Origin: Kiritimatiellia bacterium
Lineage (GTDB): Bacteria; Verrucomicrobiota; Kiritimatiellia; PWTM01
Direction of reading: 5' to 3'
Length of the DNA stretch: 64,000 nt
NCBI GenBank assembly: GCA_026417735.1
Contig: JAOACR010000020.1
Coordinates: forward strand, 1 to 64,000
The notes below the pieces were generated by a model that did no database searches, was not told where the DNA came from, and saw only the letters and a list, made by a program, of their open reading frames with translations. Below, one piece after another: positions 1 to 8,003 of this stretch (position 1 is its first letter; the number at the start of each line of letters is the position of its first letter). Made by a program: the position numbers and the translations under genes.

Positions 1-1112
1 GTGGCATACGCCTCATTGGGCGCCGTGCCGTAGGTGCGCAGCGGCGTGCCCGCTCCGTCGTGAGTCACCAGAACGGCGTCCGCGCCAACACCGCCGTTGG
101 TCCGCGCGATGATGTAAGGAACGATGTCGCTGTGCGTGGCGCCGGCTAACGCGGGCGGCGTCGTCACCTGGATGCGGTTGCGCGAATCACCGAATCCGGT
201 CGAGATGAACGTGACCACACCATTCGTCCGGGTCACCGAACCAAACGTGAGCGTGCTCGTTTGCCCGGCCGCCGCCAGCGAACTGGTGACGACCAGCGAA
301 CCGGAGGCGAGCTGCAACTCCCCGAGCGTTTCCGAGTAGTTTTGACCCGACGCCCCGGGGTGCACAAAGGACAGCGCGCCACCGAAACTGCGAACCAGTG
401 CCGCGTCCGGCACACGGTTTCCCAGGTTCACCGCCGCATTGTCAATGATCAACGTCCCACCCGGAGCGCCGGGGCGAAGCTCCACCGCTGAGGTGGCCGA
501 CAGTGCGCCATTCGTCGCCAGCCAAAGACGCCCCTCGAGAATCCGCGTTTCCCCGCTCCACTGGGCGCTGGTCAACACCATCAAGGTGCCCTGCCCGACC
601 TTCGTGAGATTCACACCGGCGACGTTGCTCGTCACCGCGCCCCAGAACCAAAGCGGTGTGATCGGCGCGGTGAGCACCGACACGCGCAGGTCATTGCTGA
701 GCGCAATGATCCCATCGATGCGATGCGGCCGCGACGCGTCCGTGGTGTAAGCATTTGAGACGACGATTTCGGCCAGCCCGTCGGTGTCCGCAAACACCCA
801 GGTCGTGTGCGCGGTCCTATTGCTGAAGGTGTAGGGACGATCCCCATCCCCGATCAAGAGGGTACCGATGGTAACAAGGTTGTCTTCATCCTGAATGCGG
901 ACAAACCTGCGCGTCGTGGTGATGTTCAATCGCGCGAAGTCGGCGACGTGTCCAACCCCGTCGGGATAGCCGCCTGACCCAATCCAGTTCGCCGCATTGG
1001 TCCACTCGCCATCGCCATCCAGATTCCACACCCATGTCTGGGCACCGGCCGTGATGCCCAACAGCAGCCCACCTACGAGCACCAGAACGCCGACCCGCCG
1101 TTGATCACGCAT
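1..1112 (-). CDS. Secreted autotransporter-associated beta-strand repeat protein (5' part, runs off window)
   Basis: I translated this frame by hand from the ATG at 1112 and found no stop in about 370 codons to the window edge, so the C-terminus is missing. A signal peptide (MRDQRRVGVLVLVGG start, cleavage likely after AGA near residue 23) is followed by WVWNLDGDGEWTNAANW and by TKVGQGTLMVL...SGETRILEGRLWL. The second stretch is the hallmark of autotransporter-associated beta-strand repeats, which form long parallel beta-helices in exported surface proteins. The protein is rich in Thr, Ser, Gly and Asn. GGAGG lies 7 nt before the ATG. No barrel or anchor is visible because the 3' end is absent. 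Family assignment is firm; function (adhesin, surface or cargo protein) is unknown. Confidence 0.85.
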   Translation of the reverse strand, partial: MRDQRRVGVLVLVGGLLLGITAGAQTWVWNLDGDGEWTNAANWIGSGGYPDGVGHVADFARLNITTTRRFVRIQDEDNLVTIGTLLIGDGDRPYTFSNRTAHTTWVFADTDGLAEIVVSNAYTTDASRPHRIDGIIALSNDLRVSVLTAPITPLWFWGAVTSNVAGVNLTKVGQGTLMVLTSAQWSGETRILEGRLWLATNGALSATSAVELRPGAPGGTLIIDNAAVNLGNRVPDAALVRSFGGALSFVHPGASGQNYSETLGELQLASGSLVVTSSLAAAGQTSTLTFGSVTRTNGVVTFISTGFGDSRNRIQVTTPPALAGATHSDIVPYIIARTNGGVGADAVLVTHDGAGTPLRTYGTAPNEAYA

Positions 1113-1161
1113 GTATGTTCCTCCGATGCACCCGCCGCCCTTCTTCTCTCTGCCTCGCTCT

Positions 1162-1187
1162 ACAATAGCGCGCCCTATCGCTGTCAA
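1162..1187 (-). promoter_or_regulatory. Promoter copy A of the beta-strand-repeat gene
   Basis: On the minus strand TTGACA (1182-1187) is followed 14 nt later by TATTGT (1162-1167). The spacing is short because copy A lacks 2 bp present in copy B, so this copy may be the weaker promoter. Confidence 0.45.
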
Positions 1188-1288
1188 TAGAAGAAAAGTT
1201 GCCACCTTTTTGACCGTGCGTTGTTCACCTCGCGCGGCAGCAGCCCACGCACACGCACCAGAACGCCGACCCGCCGTTGGCCACGCAT
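1184..1288 (-). pseudogene. Duplicated start region encoding a 34-codon remnant in copy B
   Basis: From the ATG at 1288, which has GGAGGT upstream, the frame reads MRGQRRVGVLVRVRGLL and then runs out of the duplicated signal-peptide segment into copy A's promoter. It stops at a TGA that overlaps the TTGACA of copy A. It is therefore a truncated duplicate of the adjacent gene's start, either a leftover or a translated upstream leader. Confidence 0.6.
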
Positions 1289-1335
1289 ATGTGTACCTCC
1301 GATGAATCCGCCCGTCTTCTTCCTTCTCTCCACAC

Positions 1336-1363
1336 ACTATAGCGCGCGCCCTATCGCTGTCAA
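1336..1363 (-). promoter_or_regulatory. Promoter copy B (TTGACA-16-TATAGT)
   Basis: Minus-strand TTGACA at 1358-1363 and TATAGT at 1336-1341 are separated by 16 nt, close to the sigma-70 consensus. Because the remnant frame follows it, transcripts from here would carry a ~100-nt leader with its own start codon before the real gene. Confidence 0.65.
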
Positions 1364-1483
1364 TAATAAAAAGTTGCCACTTTTTTGACCGTGCGTTGTT
1401 CACCTCGCGCGGCGGATTGTGCCCCTGCATGGCCGGCCCATTCGGCTGGTTACGCCGTCCCCCCGGAGGCCGGCCCGAACAAA

Positions 1484-4400
1484 TCAACCTCCTTCCCTCC
1501 TACGAGGACGCGAGTGCCCTCGCAGTGCAACCGCCGCCGCCTTCTGGAGTTCCGCGATTGTGAAGGGCTTCTGCAGAAATCCCGCGAATCCTTTCGAGGC
1601 AAACCGCGCGGAGAGTTCGTCCGCGGTGTAACCACTGGCCAAGATCACTGGCAGGTCAGGGCGGACCTCGCGCAGCCTCCGAAATGTTTCCTCTCCGTCC
1701 ATCCGCGGCATGGTCAGGTCGAGAACAACCAATACCCATTCCTTCGGCCGGTTGGAAAACATTTCCAGCGCCTCGCGTCCGTCGGCGGCGAGCACCACAC
1801 GGAATCCCATCCGTTCGAGCATGCGGCCGCCCAGCGCGCGGACGGATTCCTCGTCGTCCACAAATAGCACCAGCCCGCCCTCGTGTCCGGCCAGCTCTGG
1901 CAGCAGGGCCGGTTCTTCCACAATCGGCGCGGGGCTGGCAGGCAGCAACACCTTGAACAGCGACCCTTTACCCGGTTCGCTGTACACCTTGATTCCGCCC
2001 TTGTGCGCACGCACGATCCCCAGGACCGCGGACAATCCGAGCCCCCGGCCGGCGAACTTCGTGGTGAAGAACGGCTCGAAGATGCGGCCCAGCGTCGCCG
2101 GGTCCATCCCGCAGCCGGTGTCCGCGACCTCGAGCAGCACATACAGACCTTCGGGAAGATTGGTTTCGAACGCGGCCTGATCCAGGTAGGCGCGATCACA
2201 CCGGGTGACGCCGGTTCGAACGGTAATCGTGCCGCTGCGGTCGCCGAGCGCCTCGGAGGCATTGATCACGAGGTTCATCACAACCTGGCGGATCTGAGAG
2301 GGGTCCGCACGCACCGGCGGGATGTTGGGCTCGAGGTGGACGTTCAACACCGCGCGCTTTGAGATCGTGGTTCTCAGCAGACCGAGCATCTCGTCCACCA
2401 GGCGATTGAGGTCGAAGATTTCGACGACGAACCGGCCGCGCCCCGCGTACGCGAGCATTTGGCGGCAGAGCTCCGCGGCACGGCGAGCGGAAAGCGCAAT
2501 TTCCTGGAGATTGACGCGAACCGGCGAATGGGAAGGAAGATCCTGCGCGGCGAGCTCCGCGTTGCCCAAGATCGCCATCAGAATGTTGTTGAAGTCGTGC
2601 GCAATGCCGCCCGCGAGCACGCCAAGGCTTTCCAGTCGCTGCACTTCGGTCATGCGGGCTTCGATGCGCCGTTTTTCCTCCTCCGCCTTGCGGCGCGCAG
2701 TGATGTCGCGGACGAACTCGACGACGCCGGTCACCTCGCCGGTGACGGGGTCACGCATCGGATACGCGTAGAGCTCGACCCATTCCACCGGCGAACCGGG
2801 CAGGCCGGGCACGATCTCGCCCTCCGGGCGGCCGCTGGCCAGACAGCGGATCGTTGGACATTGCGCGCAGGGCTCGCCCTTGTTGTGAAAGACGACATGG
2901 CACTTTCGGCCCTCGAGCGGGAGATTGGGCTCGTACCAGCGACGCATCGTGCCGTTCGTGAAACGGACGGTGAGGTCGCGGTCGAGCACCGCGATCCCCT
3001 CCTGAACGGTTTCGATGATGTCGTGCAGCAACTGCCGCTGCCGCTGAAGCTCCATCGCAGCCCGGTGACGATCAGTGACGTCGAAGAATAGGGTCGCAAA
3101 GCGGCCGGGTTCGGGGCAGTAGGCGGTGACGTGATAGGTGCGGCCGGTGGGCGCGTGGTGCATCTCGAATCGTTCGGTCTGACCGGTGGACGCGACCCGA
3201 CCGTAAATCTCAACCCACTCGAGCTCGGTGCCGGGCAGTGCCTCCCGCAGCGTGCGGCCAAGCAACTCCTCCGCACGCAGACCTGTCTGCCGTTCGAAGG
3301 CGGGATTGATTTCAAGGAATCGGTAGTCCACTGGTCGGCCGGCCTGATCACGGATGATTTCGTGCAGCGCGAATCCGTCGTCCATCTCCTCGAAGAGTTG
3401 CCGGTACCGCCGCTCGCTCGCGGCGAGCGCCTCGCGCGCCGCGTAGTCGGCACCGACATCGCGGAAGACCAGCACGACGCCGATCGGCCGCGGATGGTCG
3501 GGCAGGCGGATCGGCGCGGCGCTGTCGGCAATGCGGATCCGCCGGCCGTCGCGCGCAAGGAGGACGATGTCGTTGGCGAGGCCGACGGCGCGGCCGCTCG
3601 TGAGCGCCTGCTGCACGGGATCGGGGGCGGGCTCGCCGGTCGCACCGGCAACGATGCGGAACACCTCCGCGCAGTCGCGGCCGATCGCCTCCGCCGCGCT
3701 CCAGCCTGTGAGGCGCTCTGCCTCGGGGTTCAGTAGCGTCACGCGACCGTCGGCATCGGTGGCGATGACTCCGTCATGGATCGCGTGGAGCGTGACGCGC
3801 AGATTTTCCTCGCGCTCGCGGAGCTCGCGCGTGCGAGCCAGCACCTCGCGTTCCAGCCGCACCTCCCGCGAGCAGACCAGTCCCACCAGCGCAGTCAAGG
3901 TCGCGACGGTGGCCAGCCCCCAGAACTGCAGTGGACGCGCGGGCCAGAACGGATGCGCAGCCGTGGCGGGCTGCAGCTGCCGGCACATCAGCGCCCAGGA
4001 GCGCCCGCCCCACACCAACGGGTATCGCAGTGCGTGCTGCGTGAGGCCCTTTGGCGCAGGTAGCTCGATCAGCTCAATCTCGAGAGAGGGGCCCGCCCCG
4101 GCGATGCGGCCGATCGTGGCGTTGACGATGGCGGAGGGCTGCAGCACGCTCACGATCCAACCGTCTGGGGTGCGATCCTCCCGACCGGGGCGGCGCACCG
4201 CCTCGATCAGGCACCGCCAGTCGGGCAGCGCCTGTGCATCGGCGCTCGTGATGGCATCGGACATCACCAACCCTTGTTCCCGGGCGGCGCGATCCAGCGC
4301 CGCGGCCAACACCGGATCGTCGGCGAGGTCGCGCCCGATCCAGCCGCGAGCGCGCTCCGCCGGCACCGCGTACTGCACGGGCGCACGGTACCGCGGCGGT

Positions 4401-5503
4401 GCCGCGACGGTTTCACCGACAGCGGCGGCCTGCTGCGAGAGCCGCTGCGCTTCCGGCGCGACGGGCTCGCCGGCCGCGATCCGGGGCACCCACAGCACCG
4501 CGGAGACCGGCATCCGCCGCAGCAGCGGCGTGGCAAACCCGGCGTACTCTTCCGCGGTAACCAGCTCGCTTCCGCTGAAGAACCGCACCAGCGAGGCGTG
4601 ATGCGCAGCTACCTCCCGCAGCGCCATCCGCACCGCCCCGCTGACGACGTCAGCGGTGTGGCGCAGCTGCAACTGGCGCTCGCGCTCCTGCGCGACCGTC
4701 ACCACGCGCAACACGCCGCTGAGCGCCAGCAGTCCGAAGCCGGCCGTGAGCAGCGTTTCGAGATGCCGCCATCGCAGCCGGATTGCAGCGGTCTGCCGCT
4801 CCCGCCAGGCCAACACCGCCACGCCCGCCATCAGCACCAGCGCCAGCAGCCCCGCGGATCGCAACACCTCCCAGCGGGCGCGGCGGGCGATGCGCCAGTC
4901 GAGTTCGGCGGGTCCGCTCAGTACCGTCGCCGCCATCGGCACGCCGGTCAACGGATCCCAAATCGGCGCCGCTGCCAGCATCCACCCCCGGCCGTCGCTG
5001 TCGATCCACTCCGCGATCCCGCCATCGACCAGCGCGCGCAACACCTCCCGCGAGGGTCCGTCCGCCGCACGCGCCTCCAGTCGCGCGCGCCCGGGTTCGC
5101 CACCCGACGCCGGCCCCACCACGGCGCGGCCGCGACGAATCGTCATCAGGGAAACGTCGTACCCCTCCGGTAGCCACGCCCGCCACGCATCAAACAGGTC
5201 GCCGATCACTCGGGAGGACGCCGATTCGCCGCCGCCTTCGTCCTTCAGCGCCTCCTCGACCCTTTCGGTCGGAAGCCCCGCGGCGAGATCACGGGCGGCC
5301 AGCTCGAGCCGCCGCCGGAACTCGTCGTGCATGACGCGCTCGGCCCAGCGCATCCACACCGCGGAGAGCACAACGGAGATGACCAGCAGCACCAGCACCG
5401 CGGCGGTGGTCCACCGAAAACGTCTCGACCACCGCGGAAGCGGGTGACTTTTCTTGCGGTGGTTAGCCGGGGATGGTGCAGAATCGGGCCCGGACTCCGC
5501 CAT
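1484..5503 (-). CDS. CHASE/PAS hybrid sensor histidine kinase with C-terminal receiver
   Basis: A 1339-aa membrane signal-transduction kinase. Order: TM ~32-53, extracytoplasmic region ~54-210, TMs ~215-233 and ~250-270, CHASE-type sensor ~280-460, TM ~525-545, three PAS domains (~565-690, 695-815, 820-940), HisKA with GGIAHDFNN (phospho-His969), HATPase (N-box N1077, DTGCG at 1128-1132, GLGLS at 1154-1158) and a receiver (acidic D1216/D1217, phospho-acceptor D1262, S1290, K1312). The third PAS carries a Cys cluster (CHVVFHNKGEPCAQC then C at 887), seen in some other kinases and possibly metal- or redox-active. All phosphorelay residues are present. No response-regulator or output gene is adjacent, so it is an orphan; the signal is unknown. 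GAGGG precedes the ATG. Confidence 0.93.
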   Translation of the reverse strand: MAESGPDSAPSPANHRKKSHPLPRWSRRFRWTTAAVLVLLVISVVLSAVWMRWAERVMHDEFRRRLELAARDLAAGLPTERVEEALKDEGGGESASSRVIGDLFDAWRAWLPEGYDVSLMTIRRGRAVVGPASGGEPGRARLEARAADGPSREVLRALVDGGIAEWIDSDGRGWMLAAAPIWDPLTGVPMAATVLSGPAELDWRIARRARWEVLRSAGLLALVLMAGVAVLAWRERQTAAIRLRWRHLETLLTAGFGLLALSGVLRVVTVAQERERQLQLRHTADVVSGAVRMALREVAAHHASLVRFFSGSELVTAEEYAGFATPLLRRMPVSAVLWVPRIAAGEPVAPEAQRLSQQAAAVGETVAAPPRYRAPVQYAVPAERARGWIGRDLADDPVLAAALDRAAREQGLVMSDAITSADAQALPDWRCLIEAVRRPGREDRTPDGWIVSVLQPSAIVNATIGRIAGAGPSLEIELIELPAPKGLTQHALRYPLVWGGRSWALMCRQLQPATAAHPFWPARPLQFWGLATVATLTALVGLVCSREVRLEREVLARTRELREREENLRVTLHAIHDGVIATDADGRVTLLNPEAERLTGWSAAEAIGRDCAEVFRIVAGATGEPAPDPVQQALTSGRAVGLANDIVLLARDGRRIRIADSAAPIRLPDHPRPIGVVLVFRDVGADYAAREALAASERRYRQLFEEMDDGFALHEIIRDQAGRPVDYRFLEINPAFERQTGLRAEELLGRTLREALPGTELEWVEIYGRVASTGQTERFEMHHAPTGRTYHVTAYCPEPGRFATLFFDVTDRHRAAMELQRQRQLLHDIIETVQEGIAVLDRDLTVRFTNGTMRRWYEPNLPLEGRKCHVVFHNKGEPCAQCPTIRCLASGRPEGEIVPGLPGSPVEWVELYAYPMRDPVTGEVTGVVEFVRDITARRKAEEEKRRIEARMTEVQRLESLGVLAGGIAHDFNNILMAILGNAELAAQDLPSHSPVRVNLQEIALSARRAAELCRQMLAYAGRGRFVVEIFDLNRLVDEMLGLLRTTISKRAVLNVHLEPNIPPVRADPSQIRQVVMNLVINASEALGDRSGTITVRTGVTRCDRAYLDQAAFETNLPEGLYVLLEVADTGCGMDPATLGRIFEPFFTTKFAGRGLGLSAVLGIVRAHKGGIKVYSEPGKGSLFKVLLPASPAPIVEEPALLPELAGHEGGLVLFVDDEESVRALGGRMLERMGFRVVLAADGREALEMFSNRPKEWVLVVLDLTMPRMDGEETFRRLREVRPDLPVILASGYTADELSARFASKGFAGFLQKPFTIAELQKAAAVALRGHSRPRRREGG

Positions 5504-5551
5504 CGTCGACGCCCTCGCTCTGCGGCGAGCCTAGCGGGGAGCCCTCCGCTG

Positions 5552-6913
5552 TCAAGCGGCGGCTTCGGACGGCCCCCCGACCGGAGGCTGCAGATCGCGA
5601 TCGAACTCGAGCCGAACCACCATCGGCTCGTTGGCCATCTCGTTGGCAGGCAGTTCCCGCAGCCGCAGGTATCCGCGCTGCTCCGCGTGATCGCTCGGCG
5701 CCATCTCCAGCGTCCAGCGCACCGGCGCGCCGGTGTTGAGCAGCGTCGCACGGATCGGCGCGAGCGCGAGGGGTTTAAGCTTGATCGCCTCGCCGACCGG
5801 ATCACGATGTGCAATCACGTAGAGGGTCCGACCGCGCCGGGTCAGCAACACATTGCGGTTGGCAATCCACGCGGACACGTTCTCCGTACCGGTCCACGCC
5901 TCGCACACGCGCCGGTACCACTCGCCGAGGCGCCGCAGGATGCCGGCGGCACGTTCCGGAATGGTGCCGTCGGCCCGGGGACCGACGTTGAGCAGATAGT
6001 TTGCGCCGCGGGCGCAATAGGCAGCAATGCTGCGCATCAGATGGCGATCGGTGTAGTAGTCCTCCTCCTCGCGCCAGCCCCAGCTCTCCATGCCGACCGA
6101 CTGGCACGCCTCGGTGGGGCGCTCGAACACGAGCGCCTCGGCGGCCGCGCGGTCGTACTCCCGCTCCGGCGTGCCAAAATCGCCCTCGTCAAAACCGCGG
6201 TTATTGATGATGATGCCGGGTTGCAACTCTCGGATCATCGCGTTGATGGAGGGATCGCGGTGCTGCGGGACGTTCATGTCCCACCAAAAGCCGTGGATGC
6301 GGCCGTACTCAGTACAGAGTTCCCGCACCTGCGCGCGAAGGAAGTCCAGATAGCGCGCCCAATCGGGCGTGTCGCCCGGTTGCGGTGGCAGCTCGTGGTG
6401 CCGGCCCTGGTTCGGATAGCAGGGATGGTTCCAGTCCGCAATGGAGTAGTAGAGGCAGAGGGGCACGCCGCGGCGGTGGCAGGCGTCCGCCAGCAGGCGC
6501 AACACGTCGCGACGGTACGGCGTGTTCATCGTATTGAACGGCGTCTGGCGCGTCGCCCACAGGCAGAATCCATCGTGGTGCTTCGTGGTGAAGCACAAGT
6601 AGCGCATGCCCGCGGCCTCCATCAGGTCCAGCCACGAATCCGGATCGAACCGGGTTGGATTCCACTGCTGCGCGAGCTTCACGTACTCCGCACGCGGCAC
6701 GCGAGCGCGCCACTGCTCCTGCTCGTGGAAGCCGCGGATCGCATAGAGGCCCCAGTGGATGAACAGCCCGTAGCGCGCCTCGAAGAACCAGTCGCGGCCG
6801 TCGCCGAACCGCCGGGGTACCGAGCGCAACGTGCCGTCGGCGCCCGTTGCGGCACGCAAAACGCCCAGCGCCGCTGAACTAGCCAGAAATGCCCGCCGTC
6901 GCATGGTTCGCAT
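5552..6913 (-). CDS. Alpha-L-fucosidase, GH29 family, Tat-exported
   Basis: A 453-aa retaining fucosidase-like enzyme. I chose the ATG at 6913 because GAGGAGG lies 9 nt upstream and because it gives a twin-arginine signal MRTMRRRAFLASSAALG. GH29 landmarks follow: WFFEARYGLFIHWGLY (42-57), KHHDGFCLW (111-119) and GFWWDM (208-213), where D212 aligns with the catalytic nucleophile. The acid/base residue, variable in this family, was not assigned. Expected action is removal of terminal alpha-L-fucose from glycans in the periplasm or outside. It is transcribed away from the LysM gene. Its substrate could be the same fucose- or rhamnose-bearing polysaccharide attacked by the hydrolases at 10-26 kb. 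Confidence 0.93.
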   Translation of the reverse strand: MRTMRRRAFLASSAALGVLRAATGADGTLRSVPRRFGDGRDWFFEARYGLFIHWGLYAIRGFHEQEQWRARVPRAEYVKLAQQWNPTRFDPDSWLDLMEAAGMRYLCFTTKHHDGFCLWATRQTPFNTMNTPYRRDVLRLLADACHRRGVPLCLYYSIADWNHPCYPNQGRHHELPPQPGDTPDWARYLDFLRAQVRELCTEYGRIHGFWWDMNVPQHRDPSINAMIRELQPGIIINNRGFDEGDFGTPEREYDRAAAEALVFERPTEACQSVGMESWGWREEEDYYTDRHLMRSIAAYCARGANYLLNVGPRADGTIPERAAGILRRLGEWYRRVCEAWTGTENVSAWIANRNVLLTRRGRTLYVIAHRDPVGEAIKLKPLALAPIRATLLNTGAPVRWTLEMAPSDHAEQRGYLRLRELPANEMANEPMVVRLEFDRDLQPPVGGPSEAAA

Positions 6914-6971
6914 CGTCCGGGTCCTCCTCGCTCCACGATACCGGGTGGGGGCATGCACCGCAACGCGGTGC

Positions 6972-7001
6972 TTGAGGACACCCTGCCCGGGCGACTATGA
7001 T
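6972..7001 (+). promoter_or_regulatory. Candidate sigma-70 promoter for the LysM/lipoprotein pair
   Basis: TTGAGG (6972-6977) and TATGAT (6996-7001) are spaced 18 nt, and the ATG at 7022 follows about 20 nt later with GAGGG before it. Confidence 0.5.
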
Positions 7002-7021
7002 CTCAGGTCAGAGGGCCCGAC

Positions 7022-7567
7022 ATGAACGAGACCAGGCTGAACGAGTCCGGCGGTGGCCGACCGGTCGGCGGCCGCGCAATGCCACTGATCGCCGCCGCGG
7101 TGGCGCTGGCCGCCGGTGCGGCCGGATTGGTGACGGCCATCGCCGCGCGCGCAGAACTGCGCCGGCTGCGCGCAGACCTGGAGGACCTGCGCGCGACGGT
7201 CCCCGCGAAGGCGGAGGAGCCCGCGCGCAATCTTGCCGCGCAGATCAACCGCGTGCTGGACACGGTTGCTAAGCGCATCAACGACACCGAGCTGCGCCTG
7301 AACGAGCTGGCGCGCCGACTCGCGGAGCTCACCACCCCACCTGAGCGTCCGCCCGCCGCCGCCGCGCTGCCGCCAGCGGCCGCAGCTCCACCCGCGGAGG
7401 CGCCCTCCGCGGCAGCCACGGCCGCGCGCACCTACACGGTGGCCGCGGGCGACACGCTCGGTGGCATCGCGCGGAAACTCGGCGTCAGCGTGTCGGCGCT
7501 GCAGCAGGCCAACCCCGACGTGAATCCCGCAAGACTCAAGATCGGCCAAAAGCTCAATGTGCCCTGA
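7022..7567 (+). CDS. Membrane-anchored LysM domain protein
   Basis: A 181-aa protein with one N-terminal membrane segment (~20-42, an Ala/Gly/Leu-rich stretch), a charged coiled-coil-prone region (~43-108, heptad-like RLRADLEDLRA), an Ala/Pro-rich linker and a C-terminal LysM domain (~136-181, starting YTVAAGDTLGGIARKLGVS). LysM binds peptidoglycan N-acetylglucosamine chains, so the protein probably tethers the inner membrane to the wall. No catalytic domain is present. The gene overlaps the next one by 11 nt, suggesting translational coupling with an outer-membrane lipoprotein. Confidence 0.85.
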   Translation: MNETRLNESGGGRPVGGRAMPLIAAAVALAAGAAGLVTAIAARAELRRLRADLEDLRATVPAKAEEPARNLAAQINRVLDTVAKRINDTELRLNELARRLAELTTPPERPPAAAALPPAAAAPPAEAPSAAATAARTYTVAAGDTLGGIARKLGVSVSALQQANPDVNPARLKIGQKLNVP

Positions 7568-8003
7568 AGTTCGACATCTGATGCTCGCCGGAGCGGCGGC
7601 GCTGATGGTGAGCGGATGCGCGACGACACCGCAGGACCGCATTCGCCGTCACGCGGAGTTGTTCGCCTCCTTCCCGCCGGAGATTCAGGCGAAGGTGCGA
7701 GCGGGGCGCGTGGAGCCCGGCTTTACGCCGGACATGGTCCGCATCGCGCTGGGCCGGCCGGACCGGGTGATCACGCGACTGACGCCGGAGGGCGAAACGG
7801 TGGTGTGGGTGTACACCGACGCGGTGCCGGAAACCTGGTCCGAGCCCGTACCGGTGTTCTGGCCCTACCGTTCCGCCGGCGGGGTGTACCGCTGGTACCC
7901 CGACATCTTTTGGAGCTACCGGACCGCGTGGCGAGAGCGGGACGCCGCACGCGTTGAGTTCCGGGACGGTCGGGTCACCGCGGTGGAGCGGGTGGGTCCG
8001 TAG
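7557..8003 (+). CDS. Small lipoprotein with BamE/SmpA-like fold
   Basis: A 148-aa protein whose lipobox (MVSGC, Cys21) marks it for lipidation. GFTPDMVRIALGRPDRV at ~59-75 matches the conserved core of the BamE/SmpA family, which helps outer-membrane protein assembly, but the C-terminal Trp/Tyr-rich half (VPVFWPYRSAGGVYRWYP) is not typical, so function is uncertain. Its start lies inside the LysM gene. Its last 29 nt overlap convergently with the 3' end of uvrC. Confidence 0.78.
   Translation: MCPEVRHLMLAGAAALMVSGCATTPQDRIRRHAELFASFPPEIQAKVRAGRVEPGFTPDMVRIALGRPDRVITRLTPEGETVVWVYTDAVPETWSEPVPVFWPYRSAGGVYRWYPDIFWSYRTAWRERDAARVEFRDGRVTAVERVGP

Larger units (their letters stand above)
1062..1413. 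repeat. Tandem direct repeat of a ~176-bp promoter/start-codon cassette
   Basis: Copy A (1062-1238) and copy B (1238-1413) are near-identical head-to-tail units. Each carries, read on the minus strand, a GGTCAAAAA-type block, a TTGACA element, an AT-containing -10 region, a GGAGG Shine-Dalgarno, an ATG and the first ~11 codons of the beta-strand-repeat protein. Differences are small substitutions and indels. Copy A drives the intact gene; copy B sits upstream and its reading frame ends inside copy A's promoter. The rest of the 1113-1483 gap (1414-1483) shows nothing I can identify. Confidence 0.85.
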
